From Rhizocola hellebori (GTDB taxonomy: Bacteria > Actinomycetota > Actinomycetes > Mycobacteriales > Micromonosporaceae), in NCBI RefSeq assembly GCF_016862955.1, contig NZ_BONY01000022.1, positions 62,001 to 126,000 of the forward strand: 64,000 nucleotides of DNA. Direction: 5' to 3'. Both the position numbers and the translations under genes were made by a program. Below are positions 34,780 to 42,911 of this stretch, piece by piece. The number at the start of each line of letters is the position of its first letter. Position 1 is the first letter of the stretch. The notes below the pieces were generated by a model. That model was not told the origin of the DNA, ran no database searches, and saw only the letters and a program-made list of their open reading frames with translations.

Positions 34780-37194
34780 TCACTTCGGCAACATGGCCTG
34801 TTCCCGTGGCGTGAGGACTATCCCGGAACGACGGCACAGCTCATCAAGGCGGGCCAAGGCCGGCGCGGGATCATCGGCGGTCATGGCCAACCCCACGAGC
34901 GCTTCGGCCACATCACGGATGTCAGCGGTCCTTTCCCCACCCTGCACCGCGGCGCCGAACCAGGTCGCGGCCAGCAGGCGCTGCCCTCGCGCCGCGGCGA
35001 TCGTCGCCTCGACCATCGCGCAGTCCCAATCCTCGGCCTCCCCGCCGGTCAGGTCGGGCGGCAGCTGCGAACGCAAGTCCGCCAACACCTTTTCCGCCTC
35101 GTCCAGCCGCCCGCTGTGGGCGTAGGAAAGGCCGAGCAGACCCTGCAGTCGGCGACGCTGACCCGGATGGCCCACGTCGGCGAGCATCTCGGCGGCTTGC
35201 ACAGCGACCCGGATCGACTCCTCGAAGCGTCCGTCCAAACGCAACACCTCAGCCAGGTTGGCCCGCGCCAGCGCCCGCAGCTGATGATCGCCGCAGCGCA
35301 CGGAAAGCCTGTCCACCGCGGCCAGCCGCCGCTGCGCCGAGACCAGATCCGAGATGCGCGTGTCATGCCAGATCAGATTGTTTTGCGCCACAGCCATATC
35401 GCGCACCCGGCCGGTCTTGGTGGCCAGCGCCAGCGCCAGCTCGCCGTGATGCCGAGCCTCCGCGTAGTCGCCGGTGCCCTGATGGATGACCAGCAGGAGG
35501 GTACGGGTGGCGAGCTCGCCGGTGACATCGCCGTCGAGCATGAACTGCTCCAAGGCGTACTCGGCCCGGTGCAGCTCTTCGATTCCGGCGTTGTGTTCCG
35601 CCGCGAGCTGGGCCACCCCCAGCTGCGCCCAGGTGCGCACGTGCGGGTCGGCGTCGGCCGTGCGCGGATCGTCGAGCAGTCGCCGCAACCATTGCCGCCC
35701 TTGCTGATCGCGGCCACGGAAACGCCACCATCGCGGCAGTTTCGAGGCGAGGCAGAGCGCGGTGTGCGGGTCGTGTTCGGCCGAGTAGCCCAGCGCTGCC
35801 CACAGATCGCTGGCCACATCGTCCAACCGCGACACAGCCGCGGCCATCGAGGTGCCGGTGAGGTCGCGCACCATTCGGGCGGCGAAACGCGCGAAGACCA
35901 CGGCATGCTGGCGGCGGATCTCGCCCAGCTCGCCGGCGGCCTCGGCATGCTCGATCGCGTAGGCCTTCACCACATCGAGCAGGAAGAAGCGGAACGCGCC
36001 GGAACCCCTCACCTGTACCAAGCCCAGCTCCACGAGCCGTTCCAGGATCGGCACCAGATCGTGGTCGGGACCGAGCAGCTCCTCGGCCAGCTCGATCGAC
36101 CACCGATAGCCGAAGCCCGACAACCGGCGCAACGCCCAGCGGTGACCCGGGTCGAGCAGGCGATAGCTGGCGGTGACGACATCGCGCAGCGTGGTGGTCG
36201 CGTCGGAGTCACCCAGCTCTAGGAGGCGGTCTCCGTACCGGATAAGCATCTCGGGCGGATCGAGCACCCGCCCGCGCGCGGCCGCGAGCTCGATCGCGAG
36301 CGGCAGCCCGCCGAGCCGTCGGACCAGCGCCACCAACGCGGAAACCTCGACGTCGGCGGGTGGGCTGCCGCGTACCTGGCTCCACCGAGCCATGAACATA
36401 GCGCTGGCTGGATAGCTGCGAACCTGGTCAAGGCTGGTCAGGTCGGCGGGCGGCAACGCAAGCGGCTGGACCGGCCACACCATTTCACCGGGCAGGCCGA
36501 GCGGCGCTCGGGCCGAGGCGAGCACGCGCAGGTTGGGTGCTTTGCCCATCAGATCAGCGAGGACCGGAGCGATCACAGCTTCGGCACGGTGGAGCCCGTC
36601 GACGAGCAGCAGCACCGGATCCGCGAGACGCGCGGCGATCTGGGCGGGCCGGGCGATGCCGAGCACTGTGCAGATCGCTTGGGTGATGTCGAAGGCGCTG
36701 TCCCCGATGGCCAGGCTGATGCCGGCCACCCCACCGGGAAATAGCGGCTCGAGGCGGTTGGCGATGCTCAGCGCCAGAGCACTTTTGCCCACTCCCGCGA
36801 GGCCGACCAGGGTGGTGAGACCGGGCTGCGCGGTCAGGTGGGCGGAGAGGCCGGCCAGGTCGCCTTCCCGGCCCAGCAACTCAGGCGGCGCGGGAAGGCG
36901 GAACGCGGAATCGCCTGCGATCGGGCGGACCGGGGCGACCGGGGTCAAACCCCTTACCCCGCGGGCGGCAGCCAGGAAGTCGAGGTGATCCGAGCCGCGC
37001 AGGTCGAGCGCTTTGGCCAGCAGCTCGACCGTGGTGCGCTGGGGCCTGGCCGACCGGCCACGTTCCAAATCCCGCAGCGTACGCTCACCGAGCCCGGCCC
37101 GTTCGGCCAGCTCAGCCTGGGTGAGCCCGGCCGCGTGCCTTCGCGCACGCAACAGCGCGGCGAAACTCGCGCTTGGCTCACCTTCCTGGGTCAT
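34780..37194 (-). CDS. XRE-NB-ARC-TPR (AfsR-like) regulatory ATPase
   Basis: An 804-residue protein. Residues about 10-65 are an XRE helix-turn-helix (LLRARRHAAGLTQAELAERAGLGERTLRDLERGRS). Residues about 100-400 form an NB-ARC STAND ATPase: P-loop VGLAGVGKSALAL, Walker B PVLLLVDGLHRAE, RVLASARAPLGLPGE, and LGGLPLAIELAAARGRVLDP with the GLPLA signature. The C-terminal half is TPR-like repeats. It resembles the STAND regulators of actinomycetes, but the SARP DNA-binding domain of AfsR is replaced by an XRE motif. The start is ATG 37194; ATG 37206 is an alternative. Confidence 0.9.
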   Translation of the reverse strand: MTQEGEPSASFAALLRARRHAAGLTQAELAERAGLGERTLRDLERGRSARPQRTTVELLAKALDLRGSDHLDFLAAARGVRGLTPVAPVRPIAGDSAFRLPAPPELLGREGDLAGLSAHLTAQPGLTTLVGLAGVGKSALALSIANRLEPLFPGGVAGISLAIGDSAFDITQAICTVLGIARPAQIAARLADPVLLLVDGLHRAEAVIAPVLADLMGKAPNLRVLASARAPLGLPGEMVWPVQPLALPPADLTSLDQVRSYPASAMFMARWSQVRGSPPADVEVSALVALVRRLGGLPLAIELAAARGRVLDPPEMLIRYGDRLLELGDSDATTTLRDVVTASYRLLDPGHRWALRRLSGFGYRWSIELAEELLGPDHDLVPILERLVELGLVQVRGSGAFRFFLLDVVKAYAIEHAEAAGELGEIRRQHAVVFARFAARMVRDLTGTSMAAAVSRLDDVASDLWAALGYSAEHDPHTALCLASKLPRWWRFRGRDQQGRQWLRRLLDDPRTADADPHVRTWAQLGVAQLAAEHNAGIEELHRAEYALEQFMLDGDVTGELATRTLLLVIHQGTGDYAEARHHGELALALATKTGRVRDMAVAQNNLIWHDTRISDLVSAQRRLAAVDRLSVRCGDHQLRALARANLAEVLRLDGRFEESIRVAVQAAEMLADVGHPGQRRRLQGLLGLSYAHSGRLDEAEKVLADLRSQLPPDLTGGEAEDWDCAMVEATIAAARGQRLLAATWFGAAVQGGERTADIRDVAEALVGLAMTADDPAPALARLDELCRRSGIVLTPREQAMLPK

Positions 37195-37250
37195 GGCCGC
37201 AAACACTACGGGCTTGCGGCCATTCGTCGCCAGATTGGTGTCGACTACTT

Positions 37251-37304
37251 CATTCCAGGGACTACCTCATACCCATTCATTCCAGGGGTTATTTCATACC
37301 CAAG
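37251..37304. repeat. Imperfect 27-bp tandem repeat across a stop codon
   Basis: 37251-37277 and 37278-37304 match at about 21 of 27 positions, with most differences being transitions. The second copy includes the last codons and stop of the acyl-CoA dehydrogenase, so the first looks like a downstream duplicate of that gene end (each encodes a GGTATGA-like end on the minus strand). Confidence 0.75.
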
Positions 37305-38434
37305 TCACGGGCGATGATCAGGCGCTGGATCTCCGAAGTGCCCTCGCCGATCTCCAGAATCTTGCTGTCGCGCCACATCCGGGCGACCGGGTACTCATTC
37401 ATGAAGCCGTATCCGCCATGAATCTGGGTGGCGTCGCGGGCATTGTCGACCGCGACCGTGCTCGCGTGCAGCTTGGCGATCGCCGCCTGGCGCTTGAACT
37501 CCTCACCGGCGACCAGCCGGGCGGCGGCGTCGCGCCATGCCAGGCGCGCGGTGTGGGCGCGTGACTCCATATCCGCGATCATGAACTGGATCGACTGGTA
37601 CGACCCGATCGGCGCCCCGAACGCCTCGCGTTGCTGGGCATAGCGCACCGACTCATCGACACAGCCCTGGGCGAGCCCGGTGGCCAGAGCCGCTATCGCG
37701 ATGCGGCCTTCGTCCAAGATGGACAGGAATTGGGCGAAGCCACGGCCGCGCTCGCCGAGCAGGTTCTCGGCGGGAACCCGGCAGTTGTCGAAGGTCAGCT
37801 CATGGGTGTCCGAGGCGCACCAGCCGACCTTCGAGTAGCCCGGCGCGACGGTGAAGCCCGGAGTGCCCGAGGGCACGATAATCGCGGAGATCTCGTCGGG
37901 CCCGGTGAGCGCGGTGACCGTCACCAGGGAGGTGATCGAGGTGCCCGAGTTGGTGATGAAGACCTTGCCGCCGTTGATGACCCATTCGCCGGCCGACTCG
38001 TCCATCCTCGCCGTGGTGCGGATACGCCCCGCATCCGAACCCGAGGTGGCCTCGGTCAGGCCGAAGGCGGCCAGGTTCTCTCCCGCGATCAGCGAGGGAA
38101 GCCAGCGCTTGCGCTGCTCGTCGGTGCCGAACCGGAAGATGGGCATCGCCCCGAGGGAAATGGCGGCCTCAAGCGTGATCGCGACGCTCGAGTCGACGCG
38201 GGCCAGCTCCTCCAACGCGACACACAGCGCCAGGTAGTCACCGTCCATGCCGCCCAGCTCACTCGGGAACGGCAGGCCGAACAGGCCCATCGCGCCCATC
38301 TGCTTGACCAGCTGGTAGGGGAACTCGTGTCGGTCGTAGAAGTCGGCGATGACCGGCGCTACCCGGTCGACCGCGAACCGGCGGACCGTCTCACGAAGCT
38401 CGCTGTGTTCCTTGCTGAGCCCGAAATCAGTCAT
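37289..38434 (-). CDS. Acyl-CoA dehydrogenase
   Basis: A 381-residue flavoprotein of usual family length. FGLTEATSGSDAGRIRTTA is the acyl-CoA/FAD loop, LFGLPFPSELGGMDGDYLALCVALEELARVDSS is the N-terminal signature, and IHGGYGFMNEYPVARMWRDSKILEIGEGTSEIQRLIIARDL is the C-terminal signature containing the catalytic Glu in the GEGTSE region. It oxidises an acyl-CoA at alpha-beta and passes electrons to ETF. It follows the carboxyltransferase by 12 bp. With HMG-CoA lyase nearby, isovaleryl-CoA (leucine catabolism) is the likeliest substrate, though not proven by sequence. Confidence 0.92.
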   Translation of the reverse strand: MTDFGLSKEHSELRETVRRFAVDRVAPVIADFYDRHEFPYQLVKQMGAMGLFGLPFPSELGGMDGDYLALCVALEELARVDSSVAITLEAAISLGAMPIFRFGTDEQRKRWLPSLIAGENLAAFGLTEATSGSDAGRIRTTARMDESAGEWVINGGKVFITNSGTSITSLVTVTALTGPDEISAIIVPSGTPGFTVAPGYSKVGWCASDTHELTFDNCRVPAENLLGERGRGFAQFLSILDEGRIAIAALATGLAQGCVDESVRYAQQREAFGAPIGSYQSIQFMIADMESRAHTARLAWRDAAARLVAGEEFKRQAAIAKLHASTVAVDNARDATQIHGGYGFMNEYPVARMWRDSKILEIGEGTSEIQRLIIARDLGMK

Positions 38435-38446
38435 TGCACGTCCCTC

Positions 38447-39961
38447 TCAAACCGGTGTCACGCCGTGTCGGCGCCGGGAAAAGTGGCGATCCTTGTTGGC
38501 CGCGTAGGTGAAGCGGCGAATCAGCTCGTCCCGGAGGTCTTCCGGGGCGACGATCGCATCGATGACCAGCTCGCTGGCAAGGCGAACAAGGTCGATGTCG
38601 GTCTCGTACTCGGCACGCTTGGCGGCGATGAAGCCCTCGCGCTCCGACTCGGGAAGGGCGGCGATTTTGTTGGCGTAGACCGCGTTCACCGCCGCTTCGG
38701 CGCCCATCACGGCGATCTTCGCGGTCGGCAGCGCGATGGTGGCATCCGGCATGAAGCCGGGACCGGCCATCGCGTAAAGGCCTGCCCCATAAGCCTTTCT
38801 TACCACCACGCAGATCTTGGGCACGGTCGCCTCGCTGATCGCGGAGACCATTTTGGCGCCGTGCCTGATGATGCCCTGGCGTTCCACCGCGCTTCCCACC
38901 ATGAACCCGGGCACGTCGGCCAGGAACAGCAGCGGGACGTTGAAGGCGTCGCACAGCTGCACGAACCGGCTCGCCTTGTCGGCCGAGTCCACGAACAGCA
39001 CGCCCCCCTTGTGCAGGGAGTTGTTGGCGACGACACCTATTACCTGGCCGTTGAGCCGGCCGAAGCCGATGGTCAGCTCCTTGGCCCAGCGCGCCTGGAT
39101 CTCGAAGTAGTCGCCGCCGTCGAGCAGGCCCTTGACGAGCTTGCGCATGTCGAAGGCGCGGCGCTCGCTGTCGGGGATGAGCTCCTCGGCATGCCCCGGG
39201 GCTTCCGCCGCGGTGGCCGCCGGTGGGAGCGAGGTCCAGTTCGAGGGGAGGAAGGAGAGGTATCGCTTGACCACGCCGAGCGCCTCGTCTTCGTCCTTGC
39301 AAAGGAAATGGCCCACGCCCGACTGTTCACAATGGACCTTCGCACCGCCCATCGCTTCCAGGGTGGTCTTCTCCCCGGTCACCATCTCCACCATGCGATC
39401 GGAGCCGAGGTACATCGAGGCGTTGCCGTCGACCATGGCCACGACATCGCAGAAGGCGGGGATATAGGCCCCGCCGGCCGCGCTCGGCCCGAACAGCGCG
39501 CACACCTGCGGGATGCTGCCGGAGGCCTTCACCTGCTGATAAAAGATGTGGCCCGCGCCGCGCCGACCCGGGAACAGGTCGACCTGATCGGTGATCCGGG
39601 CGCCGGCGGAGTCGACCAGATAGATCATCGGGACTCCGGTGTCGTACGCCCGCTCGATGATGCGGATGATCTTCTCGACCGTGCGCGCGCCCCAGCTGCC
39701 CGCCTTGACCGTGGAGTCGTTGGCCATCAAGCAGACGGGACGCCCCTCGACGGTGGCGCTTCCGGTGATCACCCCGTCGGCGGGCAGGCCCTGCGCCATG
39801 GCGTTGGCCAGCATCGCGTCTTCGACGAAGGAGCCCTTGTCGACGAGCCGTTCCACCCGCTCTCGGGCGAAGAGCTTGCCCTTGGCCGCATTGGCCTCGT
39901 GGTACTTCGGCGCGCCACCAGCGGTTACCCGCTCGCGGAGGCCTTCCAACTCTTCTCGCAC
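38447..39961 (-). CDS. Acyl-CoA carboxylase beta (carboxyltransferase) subunit
   Basis: A 504-residue carboxyltransferase. VYLVDSAGAR-type motif (IYLVDSAGARITDQVDLFPGRRGAGHIFYQQV), ALFGPSAAGGAYIPAFCD and RRFTYAANKDRHFSRRRHGVTPV are recognisable, as is VKGLLDGGDYFEIQARWAKELTIGFGRLNGQVIGVVANN. Sequence details resemble methylcrotonyl-CoA or broad acyl-CoA carboxylases of actinobacteria. GTG start at 39961 with GGGGAGG upstream. A TetR-type operator sits 20-34 bp upstream. It is the first gene of an operon with the acyl-CoA dehydrogenase. The biotin carboxylase is 4 kb away and transcribed separately. Confidence 0.92.
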   Translation of the reverse strand: MREELEGLRERVTAGGAPKYHEANAAKGKLFARERVERLVDKGSFVEDAMLANAMAQGLPADGVITGSATVEGRPVCLMANDSTVKAGSWGARTVEKIIRIIERAYDTGVPMIYLVDSAGARITDQVDLFPGRRGAGHIFYQQVKASGSIPQVCALFGPSAAGGAYIPAFCDVVAMVDGNASMYLGSDRMVEMVTGEKTTLEAMGGAKVHCEQSGVGHFLCKDEDEALGVVKRYLSFLPSNWTSLPPAATAAEAPGHAEELIPDSERRAFDMRKLVKGLLDGGDYFEIQARWAKELTIGFGRLNGQVIGVVANNSLHKGGVLFVDSADKASRFVQLCDAFNVPLLFLADVPGFMVGSAVERQGIIRHGAKMVSAISEATVPKICVVVRKAYGAGLYAMAGPGFMPDATIALPTAKIAVMGAEAAVNAVYANKIAALPESEREGFIAAKRAEYETDIDLVRLASELVIDAIVAPEDLRDELIRRFTYAANKDRHFSRRRHGVTPV

Positions 39962-39980
39962 CGAGCCTCCCCAACGACAG

Positions 39981-39995
39981 CTGAACGATCGTTAG
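39981..39995. promoter_or_regulatory. Operator-like palindrome upstream of the carboxyltransferase
   Basis: CTGAACGATCGTTAG contains the 10-bp palindrome AACGATCGTT and lies about 20 bp before the GTG start. The same arrangement, CCTAACGCTCGTTCA, is found at 42888-42902 upstream of HMG-CoA lyase, so one regulator (the nearby TetR is the natural candidate) may control both. Confidence 0.6.
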
Positions 39996-40019
39996 GGTAC
40001 CACTTCCCGCCGACACGAA

Positions 40020-40053
40020 ACACGGAGCGGCGCTCTAGCGCGCCGCCCCGTGT
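40020..40053. terminator. Hairpin after the secreted repeat-protein gene
   Basis: A 14-bp stem with one A-C mismatch (40020-40033 and 40040-40053) and a 6-base loop lies 15 bp past the stop of the gene ending at 40068. It also separates that gene from the carboxyltransferase promoter. Confidence 0.8.
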
Positions 40054-40067
40054 CCGCTGGAAAGCGA

Positions 40068-41825
40068 TCAGCTGATGCTGACGTTGATGGTCTTGCTACC
40101 GGCGCCCGGGATGAAGAACAGGTTGGCGCTCGCCAGGTCCGTTCCACCGATCCAGTGCCGGCCGCTGGAGGTGTCGACCGCGATCTTGACGAACTGCGGC
40201 CCCACCACCGGCAGGACGGTCGTGAAGCCCGAGTTGACCTCTTGCTGCGCGATCAGGTCGCCGGTGACGGCGTTGTACATCCGCAGCGACGGATAGAGCG
40301 AGGTAGTGCCCGCGATGTTCACGGTAACCGTCACCCCGGCACGCAAGCGCTGGTCGTAGGTTGCCGTCCCGCCCGCGGTCACCTTGACCGCCCGCGCCAG
40401 CAGCCGGTTGGCCACGCCACCGCTGTATTGCGGCGCCTCGCCACGCACATTGAAGAACAGCTGCCAGTCGTAAGGGCCGAGGTTCTCCAGCGTGTAACGG
40501 CCATCGGTGTCGAACAGGGAGTGGCCCGGCGGGACTTCACCCGAACCGTGGATGACCCCGAAGATGCCCACCCAGCCGTTGTCGGGTGCAACCCCGGCCG
40601 ACGTGGTGACCCGGCCCGTGATGGCTCCGGCCCGGTCCATCTTGATGACCGGAGCGTTGGCCGTCTGACCGGCGGCCACTTCGATCTTCGCGGCAAGGTG
40701 CTGCTTGCCGGTGCCGCCGTTGGCGCCCACCCACTGCGTGCCGTAACCCGGCGCCTCGGTCGGGAAGGCGAGTAGCTGGTAGCTGCCGCCACGCAGATAG
40801 CTGAGGCTGACATGGCCCTCGGAGTCGCTGACGTTTCCGCAACCCTCGGTCGGCCTCATCTCGCCCATCACTCCGGTGACGCAGACCCCGGCCAGCGGCG
40901 CGCCCGTAGCCGCGTCGACAACCGTCGTCTGGATGATGGCCTCGGGATCCATCCTCACCTGGATCTCGCTCTGCTGCCCGACCGCGACCGTCACCCGCGG
41001 CAAAGGCAGCGGCTCCAGGTAATGCTCGAGCGAAATGCCGACCGAATAGCTGCCGATCGGGACATCGTGAAGGATGATCTCGCCGCCCACGGCGCTTCCG
41101 CCCCGCATGCCGACATAGCCGAAGAATCCGTCGAGCGCCGCGCCGGTAACGCTGTCGACCGCCGTGATCTTCAGCGAGCCGGTTGGCAGCCTTACATCGT
41201 CGACCACCGTGTTCTGGCCGGCGACCACCGTGATGCGGTTGGCCTCGTAGTAGTCGACCTTCCCGATCGCGTACTGGTTTAGGCCGGTCCGCCAATCCGA
41301 GAAGTTGATGACATAGTCCGTGCCGGCGAACGCCCGCGGGATCTGCCATTGGCCATTGCTGTCGGTGGTCGACGGCATGCTGCCCACGCCGTAGACACTG
41401 GCACCCGCGATCGGTTGGCCATCCTGCTCGGTGAGCCGGCCCGACAGCGAACCGGTCGGCAACACCGAATCGTCGACGACAAGCTCGTTCCCGGCCGTGA
41501 TGGTGAAGACAGGGGCGGTGACCCAGTTGAGCGACTGGTAGGCGTATTGCCTTCCCCAACGCAAGTCGAACTCGACTTTGTAATCGCCCGGCGGAAGCTC
41601 ACTGGTGCGGTAGAAACCGCTGCTGTCCGTGTTGCTGTAACTGAATGCCCCGCCATCGATCTTCGTGACGAAGACCGAGATTCCGGGCACTGGCATTCCG
41701 CCATCGGTGAGGTGACCCGCGATGGTGCCTTTCGTCGGATCGGCGCTGGCAGGCACCGCCACGCCAAGGCTGCTAACGATTGCCACGCTGGCGAGAATCG
41801 CTAGCCCCCGTAGTTTTTGAACCAT
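40068..41825 (-). CDS. Secreted protein with carboxypeptidase-regulatory-like (Cna-B/CarboxypepD_reg) repeats
   Basis: A 585-residue protein with a signal peptide (LAILASVAIVSSLGVAVPASADP). The rest is a chain of beta-sandwich repeats of the CarboxypepD_reg type: GTIAGHLTDGGMPVPGISVFV, GSLSGRLTEQDGQPIAGASVYG, TTVVDAATGAPLAGVCVTG and GAITGRVTTSAGVAP are the repeat starts, each followed by a G-x-Y/W strand such as SSGFYRTSELPPGDYKVEF. No sortase motif, anchor or protease domain is visible, so it is probably released into the envelope or medium. It sits between an HMG-CoA lyase gene and an acyl-CoA carboxylase gene and is bracketed by two terminators. Confidence 0.85.
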   Translation of the reverse strand: MVQKLRGLAILASVAIVSSLGVAVPASADPTKGTIAGHLTDGGMPVPGISVFVTKIDGGAFSYSNTDSSGFYRTSELPPGDYKVEFDLRWGRQYAYQSLNWVTAPVFTITAGNELVVDDSVLPTGSLSGRLTEQDGQPIAGASVYGVGSMPSTTDSNGQWQIPRAFAGTDYVINFSDWRTGLNQYAIGKVDYYEANRITVVAGQNTVVDDVRLPTGSLKITAVDSVTGAALDGFFGYVGMRGGSAVGGEIILHDVPIGSYSVGISLEHYLEPLPLPRVTVAVGQQSEIQVRMDPEAIIQTTVVDAATGAPLAGVCVTGVMGEMRPTEGCGNVSDSEGHVSLSYLRGGSYQLLAFPTEAPGYGTQWVGANGGTGKQHLAAKIEVAAGQTANAPVIKMDRAGAITGRVTTSAGVAPDNGWVGIFGVIHGSGEVPPGHSLFDTDGRYTLENLGPYDWQLFFNVRGEAPQYSGGVANRLLARAVKVTAGGTATYDQRLRAGVTVTVNIAGTTSLYPSLRMYNAVTGDLIAQQEVNSGFTTVLPVVGPQFVKIAVDTSSGRHWIGGTDLASANLFFIPGAGSKTINVSIS

Positions 41826-41849
41826 AGGTCCTCAAGGGGTGAGAGGGAA

Positions 41850-41882
41850 TGAGGGCCCGCGTCCGATGGACGCGGGCCCTCA
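41850..41882. terminator. Strong hairpin after HMG-CoA lyase
   Basis: A 15-bp perfect stem (41850-41864 and 41868-41882) with a 3-base loop lies between HMG-CoA lyase (stop at 41983) and the secreted-protein gene (start 41825). The stem is GC-rich with no long U-tract. Confidence 0.82.
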
Positions 41883-41982
41883 CGCTAACACCAAATGAGC
41901 GAACAGATATGCCTGTCCCGCAAGCACATTGGACTGTCGGTTAGAAGTTGATTTGCATCGACTTGCTTCCGTTCGGGTTTTC

Positions 41983-42879
41983 TCAGGCAACAGTGCGACT
42001 GCGTGGCCCGGCGCGCAGCACCCCGGAAGGAAGCTCGCGACCCACGATCTCCTGTGCCATCGCGGCGACCTCGATCAGGCGATCGAGGTCTATTCCGGTG
42101 TCGATCCCCATGTCGTGGAGCATGTGCACCACCTCTTCGGTGGCCACATTCCCGGTCGCGCCCGGGGCGTAAGGGCAGCCGCCCAGCCCGCCGACGCTCG
42201 CGTCGAACTCGGTGATGCCCAGCTCGATCGCGGTGAGAATGTTGGCCAGACCGGTGCCGCGGGTGTTGTGAAAGTGAAGCAGCACCGGCAAATCCGGGTG
42301 CCTCTCGCGCACCGCGCCGATCACGGCCCGCACCCGGATGGGCGTGGCCATCCCGGTCGTGTCGCCGAAAGCCACCCGCGGCGCGCCATCGGCCACCACC
42401 CGGTCAACGATCTGCGCCACCCGCAGCGGATCGACGTCGCCTTCGTACGGACAGCCGAACGAGGTGGCGATGATGACCTCGGCCGGTTTGACCGCTTGCA
42501 GCGCAGCGATTTCGTCGAGCGACTCCGCTGTGCTCCGGTTGATGTTGCGCCTGTTGTGGGTGTCGCTTGCCGAGACCACCACTTCGATCTGGTCGAATCC
42601 GGCTTCCATGGCCCGATTGAGGCCGCGCTGATTGGGTACCAAGGCGGAGTAAACAACATCGGAGACTTTGTCGACGGCGGCCCAGACCTCGTCGGCATCG
42701 GCCATCTGCGGGATGGCTTTCGGGTGCACGAAAGACACCGCTTCGATTCTGCGCACGCCAGTGTGGCTCAGCGCATTGATCAGGCGGACCTTGTCGGCGG
42801 CCGGGACGGGCTGCTCGTTCTGCAGCCCATCCCGGGGCCCTACTTCGCGGATCGAGGCGTTCGCCGGCCACATTTCCAT
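41983..42879 (-). CDS. Hydroxymethylglutaryl-CoA lyase
   Basis: A 298-residue TIM barrel of the HMG-CoA lyase/isopropylmalate synthase group. REVGPRDGLQNE (residues 11-22) has the metal-binding Asp; HFHNTRGTGLAN carries the His pair; GGLGGCPYAPGATGNVATEEVVHML is the HMG-CoA lyase signature with its catalytic-loop Cys. It splits HMG-CoA to acetoacetate and acetyl-CoA, the last step of leucine catabolism. An operator-like palindrome lies 9-23 bp upstream. It is separated from the related acyl-CoA genes by a secreted-protein gene. Confidence 0.93.
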   Translation of the reverse strand: MEMWPANASIREVGPRDGLQNEQPVPAADKVRLINALSHTGVRRIEAVSFVHPKAIPQMADADEVWAAVDKVSDVVYSALVPNQRGLNRAMEAGFDQIEVVVSASDTHNRRNINRSTAESLDEIAALQAVKPAEVIIATSFGCPYEGDVDPLRVAQIVDRVVADGAPRVAFGDTTGMATPIRVRAVIGAVRERHPDLPVLLHFHNTRGTGLANILTAIELGITEFDASVGGLGGCPYAPGATGNVATEEVVHMLHDMGIDTGIDLDRLIEVAAMAQEIVGRELPSGVLRAGPRSRTVA

Positions 42880-42887
42880 GTAGCCAG

Positions 42888-42902
42888 CCTAACGCTCGTT
42901 CA
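42888..42902. promoter_or_regulatory. Operator-like inverted repeat upstream of HMG-CoA lyase
   Basis: CCTAACGCTCGTTCA lies 9-23 bp before the ATG and matches the element CCTAACGATCGTTCA (reverse complement of 39982-39996) upstream of the carboxyltransferase at 14 of 15 positions. The shared element suggests a common TetR-type regulator. Confidence 0.6.
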
Positions 42903-42911
42903 AGAGTGATC

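Noticed and set aside
34470..34814. 114-codon plus-strand frame in the gap before the NB-ARC regulator gene
   Set aside because: Biased composition, no ribosome binding site and overlap with the regulator gene end.
37631..40075. Over 800-codon plus-strand frame opposite the acyl-CoA dehydrogenase and carboxyltransferase
   Set aside because: Both opposite genes are confidently identified; the frame is a GC-skew shadow.
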